Under the pieces are notes generated by a model. It did not search any database. It saw only the letters and a program-made list of their open reading frames with translations, and had not been told where the DNA came from. DNA of 18,048 nucleotides from contig CAKPYB010000051.1 in the NCBI GenBank assembly GCA_934202525.1, positions 1 through 18,048 on the forward strand. Reading direction: 5' to 3'. The position numbers were made by a program, and so were the translations under genes. Shown piece by piece: positions 1 to 6,627 of the stretch. How positions within the stretch are numbered: position 1 is the first letter of the stretch; each line of letters starts with the position of its first letter. This stretch comes from an uncultured Prevotella sp. GTDB lineage: Bacteria; Bacteroidota; Bacteroidia; Bacteroidales; Bacteroidaceae.

Positions 1-657
1 GTATCTACACCTCAAAACAAACTGATTGTTGTCCTGGACGAGTTTCAAAGCATCCTGGAAATCGATAAAAACATGGACAAGCAGCTCCGTTCTATCATGC
101 AGGAACAGACAGGCATCAATTACATCTTTCTGGGCAGTCAGGAATCGATGATGACTGATATCTTTGAACGGGTGAAATCGCCATTCTATCATTTTGGAAT
201 GCTGATGAGACTCAACAAGATCCCATACGAAGATTTCAAGTCATATATTACAGACAGATTAGGAGATGTAGCAGAGCAGGCTGCTCATATTGCAGACGAG
301 ATACTAGCCTTTACAAGTTGCCATCCATACTACACGCAACAGCTTTCATTCGCAGTTTGGAATAACCTGGTAGCTGGTAAATACGAGGATGTACTCCAAC
401 TCGCCATAGAAGACATCATAACGACTCATGATTTAGACTACGAACGTTTATGGCTGAATTTCAATAAGACAGACAAGTATGTTATGGTCAGTATCTGCGA
501 GGGCAACAATCCTGCACAAGACAGGAACCAACCTACCAGCACAATGACAAGTGCTTTATTGCGTTTAAGCAAGAAAGGCTACATCATCCGAAGTGACAGA
601 TATGAAATAGAAGACCCATTCTTCAGGAAATGGATACTCAAGAACATGATTGAGTAA
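1..657 (+). CDS. P-loop ATPase, C-terminal part (5' end outside window)
   Basis: The reading frame is open from base 1, so the gene starts upstream of the window. The first visible residues contain a Walker B-like strand (LIVVLDEFQ), followed after about 20 residues by a sensor-type strand ending in FLGSQ. The remainder looks like the lid helices (PYEDFKSYI) and a C-terminal winged-helix segment (LLRLSKKGYIIRSDRYEIEDPFFRKWI). This layout is that of the archaeal-type / STAND-like ATPases common in Bacteroidetes, usually annotated only as ATP-binding protein. The Walker A motif must lie to the left and cannot be checked. An internal ATG at 73 would cut through the Walker B region and is not the real start. 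The cellular role is unknown. A strong hairpin follows the stop codon. Confidence 0.8.
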   Translation, partial: VSTPQNKLIVVLDEFQSILEIDKNMDKQLRSIMQEQTGINYIFLGSQESMMTDIFERVKSPFYHFGMLMRLNKIPYEDFKSYITDRLGDVAEQAAHIADEILAFTSCHPYYTQQLSFAVWNNLVAGKYEDVLQLAIEDIITTHDLDYERLWLNFNKTDKYVMVSICEGNNPAQDRNQPTSTMTSALLRLSKKGYIIRSDRYEIEDPFFRKWILKNMIE

Positions 658-672
658 GATTATATACAGAGA

Positions 673-711
673 AATCGCCAGCAAAGCTTTTTTACAGCTT
701 TGCTGGCGATT
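673..711 (+). terminator. Hairpin downstream of the ATPase gene
   Basis: A perfect 16-bp inverted repeat (673-688 and 696-711, core ATCGCCAGCAAAGC / GCTTTGCTGGCGAT) encloses a 7-base T-rich loop and begins 16 bases after the ATPase stop. No T-run follows it, so it is either a terminator of the U-poor kind or an mRNA 3'-end protecting hairpin. The rest of the gap up to 862, where the convergent receptor gene ends, shows nothing else convincing. Confidence 0.65.
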
Positions 712-862
712 CTGCAAAAGAGATTTATCTATGTGTTAACAAAACAAACTCGCTCCAAATTGGACTTTGATTGGATATCAAGAAGTTTCAACTCTATATT
801 ATCTGATTCTTTTTATTCCATATCAAACGCCTTTTAGTTTTATTAGAAAACCAAAGAAAAGT

Positions 863-3064
863 CTATTCTTCCGGAATACCAAGTCTCTTCATTTCTACCT
901 CTGCTGATGTTTGATTCTCTCTTTCTTTTATCTTATGGAAACGATATGTTAACGTCAATCCGACTTTTCGAGTTTCATACTTTGTATTAAAACTAGATCT
1001 AACATTATAGATCTGTCTACAAGCACGATTTCTATCTCCATTAAAAATATCATACCCATCTAATGATAACCGCAATCTATCGTTCAAGAAAGATTTTTTG
1101 ATACTCAAATTGACAGAAGAAGATGATTTTACATTTATCGACTCCATGTATCCACCCCAGACTTGTTGCCAAGACAGAGAGAGCAGAAAATGCTTAGGAA
1201 GCTTGAAATCATTATCAAAATTAAGAATTGTCGACGGATGTCCATCATGAAATGTTGTTCCATCAATACCCGGATAATGCATAATTGACTTCTGAAAGAA
1301 TCCCGTCAACGATGCAGTATAGCATTTATAGGTATTACGCCAATTCAACATCGCCGACAAAGCTTGACGATGCGACAAATTATCTTGTGACGAAACCGTT
1401 ACTGCTGAGTTACCTTCCAAAGAATAAATCACCGGCAATAATGGACGATAAACATAATCATAATTTAATGTAAGAAACAAAGACTTATACATCAACAGAT
1501 AAGACAAGCCATGAGTGATGGCAGTCTTCAACTGGCTATTACCCTTAGATTGCTCATAACGGTTCACATACGTCACATTATCATTCATATCTGCATAATT
1601 AGCCCGCTCTGTTCCTATCGAATAGCTAAGATTCTGCACCAATAATCCATGACTATAGCTTAGGGTTACCGATGGCAAGAATGTATTATCACTATGCGCC
1701 TCTATCACAGACGCCTTTTCATTCTTCCGACGCGAATATAGATTTTGATAACGTATTCCTGTACTCAAAGAAAAGTCCCCCAAGGGTAATTCGTAGTTGA
1801 TAAATACTGCATTTTTAACTTCCTTATTCTCAAAGCGACCATCGAACTTCAACCGTTCATAATCTATCTTGTCTATTCCCTCACTATAGCTGAAATCATA
1901 TCCCATACCCAAAGTGCCCCACTTTCCAAAATCATGGGTCGCATGGAAATTAGAAGCCAGGACATTCCATTTAGAATGTCCCATATATGAAACCTCAGAA
2001 CTCGTACCTATATGATTTTCCTCTAAAGCAGAATTAATGTTCGATGCTTTAGAAATATAATCCATCACTACACTCACGTGCCAGGCATGATTCAAACTTG
2101 CATCATAATACATATTGACATGATGCGTAAGGAGGTTGTTTTTGGATTTATTCTTATCAAAGAGATAATATGCAGGTCCTGCATTTGGCACTACACTAAA
2201 TGTATCCCGAGTCTCAACCTTTCCATCCGTGTACATTCCACTATAAAGCATTCCTAGTTCTGATTTATCAGACAGATGATAAGTCATACCAGCAGAATAA
2301 GTATGACTACCGGAATGCGTCAAGCTTTCAATATGTTGCATTTTATTCCAAATGGTATCAGCTAATACCTGTTTATCATAATCAGAACTTTCGGAAGCAT
2401 TATTTCTCCTATAGTAATACTTACCATACAAATCAAATTTTCCAGAATTGTATGTTGAAGAGAAACCTGTTTTATGAGCCAAATGCTTTGTCTGAGTGAT
2501 ATTTCCGATGGCATTAAAAGCCACACCATCTCCTAAAATCTTAGTTTTTATATCAATCACAGGTGAACCCGACGTGTCATAATCCGCCCCTGGCATGGCA
2601 ACGATTTTTAAAGATTTGATTTGATCAACTGGTAAGTTATCGATAAGACTTTGATCTCTCACCTTACGCCCGTTTAAATAATAGACCGGTGCTCCCTTAC
2701 CCAACACATTGAACGAATTCCCTAAATGTAAGATACCAGGAACCTTACCAATCAGTTCATATATATCATTCTGATGGTTAAGAATAGAATCATGCTCTAC
2801 GTCTACGAGTAAATTATGACCAGACAACTTTATGTTTTTGCGATGAGCTATCACCTCTACATCAGATAGAGAAATTACTGTAGAATCCGAGATACCAGTC
2901 ATGTTTTTGGCAACAACGTTACTATCAGAATCAAGGATAGCAATGTTTGCAGGAACTTCACCTTTGTTAGCTCCCATATCCCTTGCTATTATATTCTTAG
3001 CTTGCAACAGAAGCGTCCCCAAGAACAACATGGATATACTTATAAAAAATCTCTTAACAACCAT
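863..3064 (-). CDS. TonB-dependent outer-membrane beta-barrel receptor-like protein
   Basis: The 733-aa product starts with a signal peptide (about residues 1-22, VVKRFFISISMLFLGTLLLQA). A plug-like domain lies at roughly 65-175, recognisable from VEVIAHRKNIKLSG, ELIGKVPGILHLG, YYLNGRKV and the IKIV/PGADYDTSGSPVIDIKT segment. The rest is a long series of alternating aromatic strands typical of an outer-membrane barrel. The last strand (VGLTLTYRF) is followed by a short charged tail ending GIPEE, as in the outer-membrane beta-barrel family of Bacteroidetes (PF14905-like). There is no CarboxypepD_reg domain between signal and plug and no SusD partner beside it, so it is not a standard polysaccharide-utilisation pair. 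The substrate is unknown; peptide, metal or small-molecule uptake are all possible. It is transcribed alone from its own promoter and has a roughly 100-base leader with an inverted repeat. Confidence 0.85.
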   Translation of the reverse strand: MVVKRFFISISMLFLGTLLLQAKNIIARDMGANKGEVPANIAILDSDSNVVAKNMTGISDSTVISLSDVEVIAHRKNIKLSGHNLLVDVEHDSILNHQNDIYELIGKVPGILHLGNSFNVLGKGAPVYYLNGRKVRDQSLIDNLPVDQIKSLKIVAMPGADYDTSGSPVIDIKTKILGDGVAFNAIGNITQTKHLAHKTGFSSTYNSGKFDLYGKYYYRRNNASESSDYDKQVLADTIWNKMQHIESLTHSGSHTYSAGMTYHLSDKSELGMLYSGMYTDGKVETRDTFSVVPNAGPAYYLFDKNKSKNNLLTHHVNMYYDASLNHAWHVSVVMDYISKASNINSALEENHIGTSSEVSYMGHSKWNVLASNFHATHDFGKWGTLGMGYDFSYSEGIDKIDYERLKFDGRFENKEVKNAVFINYELPLGDFSLSTGIRYQNLYSRRKNEKASVIEAHSDNTFLPSVTLSYSHGLLVQNLSYSIGTERANYADMNDNVTYVNRYEQSKGNSQLKTAITHGLSYLLMYKSLFLTLNYDYVYRPLLPVIYSLEGNSAVTVSSQDNLSHRQALSAMLNWRNTYKCYTASLTGFFQKSIMHYPGIDGTTFHDGHPSTILNFDNDFKLPKHFLLSLSWQQVWGGYMESINVKSSSSVNLSIKKSFLNDRLRLSLDGYDIFNGDRNRACRQIYNVRSSFNTKYETRKVGLTLTYRFHKIKERENQTSAEVEMKRLGIPEE

Positions 3065-3102
3065 ATTAATATAACCTTTAAGTTTAAAGAATCACCTTTT
3101 TC

Positions 3103-3157
3103 ATTTACTGAGTCCACTTAAAAAAAGTAAGGCTTGTTGAAAGTAGGCTCAGTAAAT
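3103..3157 (-). promoter_or_regulatory. Inverted repeat in the receptor gene leader
   Basis: ATTTACTGAGTCCACTT (3103-3119) and AAGTAGGCTCAGTAAAT (3141-3157) are inverted copies with 10 outer and 4 inner paired positions and a 21-base loop. The element lies wholly between the predicted -7 box and the ATG of the receptor gene, so it would be transcribed as a leader hairpin. It could instead be the binding site of a dimeric regulator. Confidence 0.5.
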
Positions 3158-3173
3158 TAAAATGATCTCGGTG

Positions 3174-3205
3174 CAAAAATACCGAAAATTGCTCAAACCG
3201 CCAAA
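3174..3205 (-). promoter_or_regulatory. Predicted Bacteroidetes promoter of the receptor gene
   Basis: Read on the minus strand, TTTG (3202-3205) is followed after 20 bases by TATTTTTG (3174-3181). This matches the -33 TTTG / -7 TAnnTTTG pattern of the Bacteroidetes primary sigma factor. The expected start of transcription is close to 3167, giving a leader of about 100 bases. Confidence 0.6.
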
Positions 3206-3211
3206 CGTTTT

Positions 3212-3264
3212 ACATCATTTCTCACATAATATTTATAACCCAGTTTATTATGTAAAAATGATGT
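3212..3264. repeat. Imperfect inverted repeat, possible terminator
   Basis: ACATCATTTCTCACATAATA (3212-3231) pairs with TATTATGTAAAAATGATGT (3246-3264), with one bulge and one mismatch and a 14-base loop. It sits just upstream of the receptor promoter. On the minus strand it comes eight bases after the stop codon of a short sequence that copies the end of the receptor gene (3272-3289). It may be the old terminator of a lost gene or the terminator of the lipoprotein gene ending at 3441. Confidence 0.45.
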
Positions 3265-3271
3265 AGGTTTG

Positions 3272-3289
3272 CTATTCTTCCGGAATACC
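3272..3289 (-). repeat. Second copy of the receptor gene's 3' end (18 bp)
   Basis: The 18 bases CTATTCTTCCGGAATACC at 3272-3289 are identical to 863-880, where they encode the receptor's last residues (GIPEE) and stop. Here, in the same orientation, they again read Gly-Ile-Pro-Glu-Glu-stop and are preceded by a leucine codon, as in the receptor. Further upstream the frame meets a stop within about 25 codons and shows no barrel sequence. It may be the scar of a lost tandem paralogue. Confidence 0.45.
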
Positions 3290-3440
3290 CAATATCCAAT
3301 GATTCACAATGGGAATTTTATAGAAATTAGAACTTTTTGTTTATATGCGTATGGAATATACTAACCCACCACTGGATACAGCAACACTTTTAGCCAATCT
3401 TCAAAATGAGCATCATGGGAAATCCGTTGTTAAACATAAG

Positions 3441-4157
3441 CTAAAGATTGACACCAAATGTCACTTTAGTATACACATTGCCTTTGCGTAGATATATCGA
3501 ATATTTGCCATAAGGCCCATAGAGTTCATTTGGAGACTTACGCAAAGCCACTTTCAAATGTCCATTAGACAGCCTTATTGCAAAGTCTTCACTCTTTCCG
3601 AAAAAACAATATTCTTCTGCACCAAGAGCATCAAACGACAATTGGTCGTCTAGTCCAAACAAGTTACCTATGTTAGTATCTTTTTGAGGCAATTCATTTT
3701 CATTAGACAAAGACGACATATATTCTACGACAGCGCCAATCTTGCCAGTTTCTTTCTCTAAGAAAGAAGATACCACAAACTGATAATATTTGCATCCTAT
3801 CTCATATGCATTCTTATGAGAAGGAAAAGTCAAAACATTTTCGGTATTACAACATGCATACCGGTGATTTGGCAATACGCTTGTTTCGTTTGACAAGTTA
3901 TCCAAATTTGGCATCGTCTTACTCGGGAAACTTGAAGAGATTCCCAAATCAACTACTTGCCAACTGTCAGACCGGAAATTCATCGAGCCGTTTATATAAA
4001 CTCCCGTTTCATCTAACAGGGTCTTGCCATGATTCTCATCGAGCATATTCAGTGAGGTAAAAGATACCTGTGAAGGGTCATCTTTACTGCAACTTGTAGC
4101 AAACAGAGTAATGCACAAACTCAATGCCAACAAAACAAACATTTTTACATTCTTCAT
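3441..4157 (-). CDS. Small lipoprotein of unknown function
   Basis: From the ATG at 4157 the product is 238 aa and starts MKNVKMFVLLALSL, a lipoprotein signal peptide ending in the lipobox FATSC with Cys23. A longer frame to 4187 would add ten residues before the signal, so I prefer the inner start. The residues after the cysteine (SKDDPS) are acidic, resembling the surface-export signal of Bacteroidetes lipoproteins. The middle holds the phrase NHGKTLLDETGVYING, which from memory resembles the DUF5036 family, but I could not check this. No catalytic motif is visible; the protein is probably beta-rich. It has its own -7 box and is not clearly in an operon with either neighbour. Confidence 0.7.
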   Translation of the reverse strand: MKNVKMFVLLALSLCITLFATSCSKDDPSQVSFTSLNMLDENHGKTLLDETGVYINGSMNFRSDSWQVVDLGISSSFPSKTMPNLDNLSNETSVLPNHRYACCNTENVLTFPSHKNAYEIGCKYYQFVVSSFLEKETGKIGAVVEYMSSLSNENELPQKDTNIGNLFGLDDQLSFDALGAEEYCFFGKSEDFAIRLSNGHLKVALRKSPNELYGPYGKYSIYLRKGNVYTKVTFGVNL

Positions 4158-4192
4158 AACCTTGCCATTTAAATTGTTATTAATCACAGCTG

Positions 4193-4200
4193 CAAAATTA
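4193..4200 (-). promoter_or_regulatory. Predicted -7 box of the small lipoprotein gene
   Basis: Minus strand TAATTTTG fits TAnnTTTG exactly and lies 36-43 bases before the preferred ATG at 4157. No clear -33 TTTG is seen at the expected distance, so the call rests on one box. The rest of the spacer up to 4339 holds nothing else I can support apart from a GGTCTAAA match near 4310. Confidence 0.4.
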
Positions 4201-4339
4201 TCCGTTTTTCCAATACATTCCTAATAAACCAGGTCTATTTCTTTAACATCGAACATATTGCATATAATTCTAAGCTCCAAACACTTACAGTTGCCGCCTT
4301 GATTTTCGAGGTCTAAAAAGCTGTATATAGTCCCTATCT

Positions 4340-5953
4340 CTAGAAGTTTTCTATATAATTACGAAGCGAAAAATGTTCATTTTTAATGCCTACCTTATCC
4401 TTATACAAGAACAACTTTTGCTTGATAGCTTTCTCGCTCACACAATAGATAGAAGCCAACGCTTTTTGCGACAGCTTTAAACGCAACAGCATCATTAGAC
4501 GTAAATCGGTCTTAGATAAATTCGGATGTTTTTGCTTGAGTCGTTTTACAAATAGGTTTTCCACACTATCTAAAAACACCTCCAATTCGTCCCAATCACT
4601 CTCTGACAACACAACGTGCTTATTCTCATTTGGAGCTATGGAATTTAATTTTTCTACAACATCTATCTTCTTTTGCAAATAGTTACGCATCACAGATAGT
4701 TGAACCTCTTTATGCGAAAGTTCCTCTTGGTGTATTTTTTCCTGCATTTGTTGCTTTTGGAGAAGAACCTCTCTTTCATGCTCCATACGTAGTTTTATCT
4801 GGTGCTTATATGATTTATAAACATATAAAATAAATATGACTACTATAAAACACAATAAGACTATCAAACTAAATACCCACTGCTGCATTTCTGCTTTACC
4901 TTGCATTTTAGCTCTTTCACTTTCCTTTTTCAAAAAGGATGTATAATAAGCAGCCTTACCTTGTAATGCAATTCGATACATATCCTCCAAATAATGGTAC
5001 GCCGAATCGCTAAAACTTTTAGCAGACTTGAAATCATGCGCTTTCATAGCAGCTTGACTTTGAAAATAAAACACAGAATAGCGGTCTTCTGCCGTTTTTG
5101 GCATTGCTTGTTTTAATAAACTAAAGGCTTGGTTTAATGAATCTACAGAGATATAAGCAGAAGCAAATGTCAACAGACAAGAAAATCTATTTGCTGCATT
5201 CAAGTCATAAGCCAATCGTGCATAATATAAACAACTATCTTTTTCACCTATCTCCTCAAATGTACTAGCTAGATTTTGCCTTACATAAGACAACAAGTTG
5301 CTATCGCCAGCTTTCATTGCCATTCTATATGCTTTTCTCTCTTCTTCTAAAGCATGCTGCAAGCTATCAACATAAAAGAAGTTCTCACCCAATCTCAAAC
5401 GTGCTGCCACCTTATTATATATAGTAACATTTGCCATAGAGTCATACATCTTCACCAAAGCTTTAGCATAGTTCAAAGCTTTGTAAGGTGCCAGCTGTTC
5501 TTCTACTTCAATCAGCTTATCCAATGCCAAGCATTTTAAATTCATATTATGGAGGCTGTCAGATATGGAATACGACTTTTCCAGGCAACTCTTTGCCTGC
5601 TCCATACTATCATTCAGCAGAAAGCATGTTCCCATATAATATAAGGATGAAGCATAAAGAGAATCTTCTTGGTGACCATCATACCAATCATACGCTATGC
5701 GAATCAAGGAATCGTTATCTACATCCAAGCCCGACTTATCTTGTGCCATATAATAAATGAGGGCATACTTCGCCATATCTTTATCTGAGAGTTTACCTTG
5801 ATTGATACGGTTCAAAAAGGCCAAGGCACTATCTGGCTTAGACTCTGCCAACGTATAAGCTAAGTCTAACTCTCTCTTATGACTTTGATGACATGATACC
5901 AACATCGAAAGCATCATAAAAAACAATATCGTAAACGAAATACTTCTTCCCAT
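4340..5953 (-). CDS. Lipid-anchored TPR / membrane / HTH regulator
   Basis: I place the start at 5953, giving 537 aa. The frame is open to 6055, but the inner ATG begins a clean lipoprotein signal (MGRSISFTILFFMMLSML) with lipobox LVSC and Cys21. A run of TPR-like helical pairs follows (about 30-340), with SLYYMGTCFLLNDSMEQAKS, LRLGENFFYVDSLQHALEEE and similar segments. One transmembrane helix is near 359-380 (WVFSLIVLLCFIVVIFILYV). A charged coiled coil runs to about 438. At about 476-523 is a LuxR/GerE-like helix-turn-helix (HPNLSKTDLRLMMLLRLKLS, ALASIYCVSEKAIKQKLFLY). This architecture recurs in Bacteroidetes as membrane-spanning one-component regulators: the TPR side would sense outside the inner membrane and the HTH side act in the cytoplasm. 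The residues after Cys21 (HQSHKRE) are not acidic, consistent with retention at the inner membrane. The target genes are unknown. Confidence 0.8.
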   Translation of the reverse strand: MGRSISFTILFFMMLSMLVSCHQSHKRELDLAYTLAESKPDSALAFLNRINQGKLSDKDMAKYALIYYMAQDKSGLDVDNDSLIRIAYDWYDGHQEDSLYASSLYYMGTCFLLNDSMEQAKSCLEKSYSISDSLHNMNLKCLALDKLIEVEEQLAPYKALNYAKALVKMYDSMANVTIYNKVAARLRLGENFFYVDSLQHALEEERKAYRMAMKAGDSNLLSYVRQNLASTFEEIGEKDSCLYYARLAYDLNAANRFSCLLTFASAYISVDSLNQAFSLLKQAMPKTAEDRYSVFYFQSQAAMKAHDFKSAKSFSDSAYHYLEDMYRIALQGKAAYYTSFLKKESERAKMQGKAEMQQWVFSLIVLLCFIVVIFILYVYKSYKHQIKLRMEHEREVLLQKQQMQEKIHQEELSHKEVQLSVMRNYLQKKIDVVEKLNSIAPNENKHVVLSESDWDELEVFLDSVENLFVKRLKQKHPNLSKTDLRLMMLLRLKLSQKALASIYCVSEKAIKQKLFLYKDKVGIKNEHFSLRNYIENF

Positions 5954-5978
5954 ATTTAGTATAATTACATTCTGGGCG

Positions 5979-5986
5979 CAAAAATA
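5979..5986 (-). promoter_or_regulatory. Predicted -7 box of the TPR/HTH regulator gene
   Basis: Minus strand TATTTTTG matches TAnnTTTG, 26-33 bases before the chosen ATG at 5953. This supports the shorter start, because the longer frame to 6055 would begin upstream of the promoter. No convincing -33 box was found. Confidence 0.5.
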
Positions 5987-6015
5987 CAAAATATTTTTCA
6001 ATAATAGAACTAAAT

Positions 6016-6103
6016 AGGGTCTAAAACACAAAGTCTGCAGAAAAACACAATACAACTGATTATCAGGTATATATATAATATTTATAACAAAAGAGGGTCT
6101 AAA
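6016..6103. repeat. Pair of AGGGTCTAAA direct repeats upstream of the regulator
   Basis: The ten bases AGGGTCTAAA occur at 6016-6025 and 6094-6103, 78 bp apart and in the same orientation, upstream of the TPR/HTH gene promoter. On the minus strand they read TTTAGACCCT, followed in both by a T-rich stretch ending GTT. A shorter match (GGTCTAAA) lies near 4310, downstream of the same gene. They could be operator sites. Confidence 0.3.
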
Positions 6104-6194
6104 TAATAGTCGTATTTTCGCATTACCAACCTTTCTGCATCAGATAACAGAATCTCACGCTTTGGTTGTCAGGAGTCATTATGTTAAAAATACT

Positions 6195-6229
6195 AACTCA
6201 TAGTTTTATGGCTCCAAAGTCTATGAGTT
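6195..6229. repeat. Small inverted repeat in the long spacer
   Basis: AACTCATAG (6195-6203) and CTATGAGTT (6221-6229) form perfect 9-bp arms around a 17-base loop. Its role is not evident. It lies inside the 674-base gap (5954-6627), which has no recognised gene. That gap also holds the AGGGTCTAAA pair, the nested palindrome at 6266-6383 and the 23-bp tandem array at 6535-6626. The stretch 6384-6534 shows nothing I can name. Confidence 0.4.
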
Positions 6230-6265
6230 CCGAGGTGGAAAACATAGAGATAAAAAGAAAAAAAT

Positions 6266-6383
6266 AACACGGACAAATTCAATTTGTCCGGACAAATTGT
6301 CCGGTAGCTTATAAGTTACTAATATTTAACACTTTACAAGCGACCGGACAAAAAAAGCCGGACAAATTGAATTTGTCCGTGTT
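6266..6383. repeat. Nested palindromic element built on GGACAAATT
   Basis: The outer arms (6266-6291 and 6358-6383) are perfect 26-bp inverted copies. Each arm is itself a 19-bp palindrome, GGACAAATT-N-AATTTGTCC (6271-6289 and 6360-6378). A third palindrome, CCGGACAA-A-TTGTCCGG, lies at 6288-6304, and a further CCGGACAA at 6344-6351 pairs with it across the middle. The inner sequences (AGCTTATAAGT and its partner ACTTTACAAGCG) also pair imperfectly. The element can thus form one long hairpin or a cruciform with side hairpins. It is flanked by A-rich sequence on the left and T-rich sequence on the right, so it would work as a bidirectional terminator. It also resembles a small non-autonomous palindromic mobile element. 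Confidence 0.75.
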
Positions 6384-6534
6384 TCTATTTTAACTTAATT
6401 ATTTTAACTTTTATTCGTTCATACACAACGCTGATGCAAGTTAGTTCCCTTACAAGACAAGAAGTAAAATGAACCTTATTTTAATCTTTCAAGCATCCGA
6501 TAGGAACTACAAAAACACCATCTTTTTTTTGATA

Positions 6535-6626
6535 TTTCCTCAGTTGGCTGGATTTTATTTCCTCAGTTGGCCGTATTTCGTTTCCTCAGTTGGCCGTATT
6601 TTATTTCCTTAATTGGCTGGGCTCAT
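6535..6626. repeat. Tandem array, four copies of a 23-bp unit
   Basis: Four head-to-tail 23-bp units start at 6535, 6558, 6581 and 6604 with the core TTTCCTCAGTTGGCYGKATTT. Copies 2 and 3 differ only in the last two bases. Copy 1 differs from copy 3 by two bases. Copy 4 is the most diverged (TTAATTGGC). The array ends one base before the stop codon of the ThiD/AraC-like gene, so it forms the start of that gene's 3' untranslated region. The unit length is not a multiple of three, and no reading frame uses it. Confidence 0.9.
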
Positions 6627-6627
6627 T

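Noticed and set aside
3351..3491. 46-codon + strand frame starting MEYTNPPLDTATLL
   Set aside because: The start looks protein-like, but the frame runs into the 3' end of the opposite lipoprotein gene, has no promoter or recognisable domain, and is too short to judge.
5954..6055. N-terminal extension of the TPR/HTH regulator
   Set aside because: The predicted -7 box lies inside it, and the ATG at 5953 starts a complete lipoprotein signal.
3226..6088. 14-bp match ATAATATTTATAAC in two spacers
   Set aside because: Made only of A, T and one C in AT-rich DNA; chance is a sufficient explanation.
6535..6626. The 23-bp repeats as a CRISPR array
   Set aside because: The units are directly adjacent with no unique spacers, and no cas gene is nearby.
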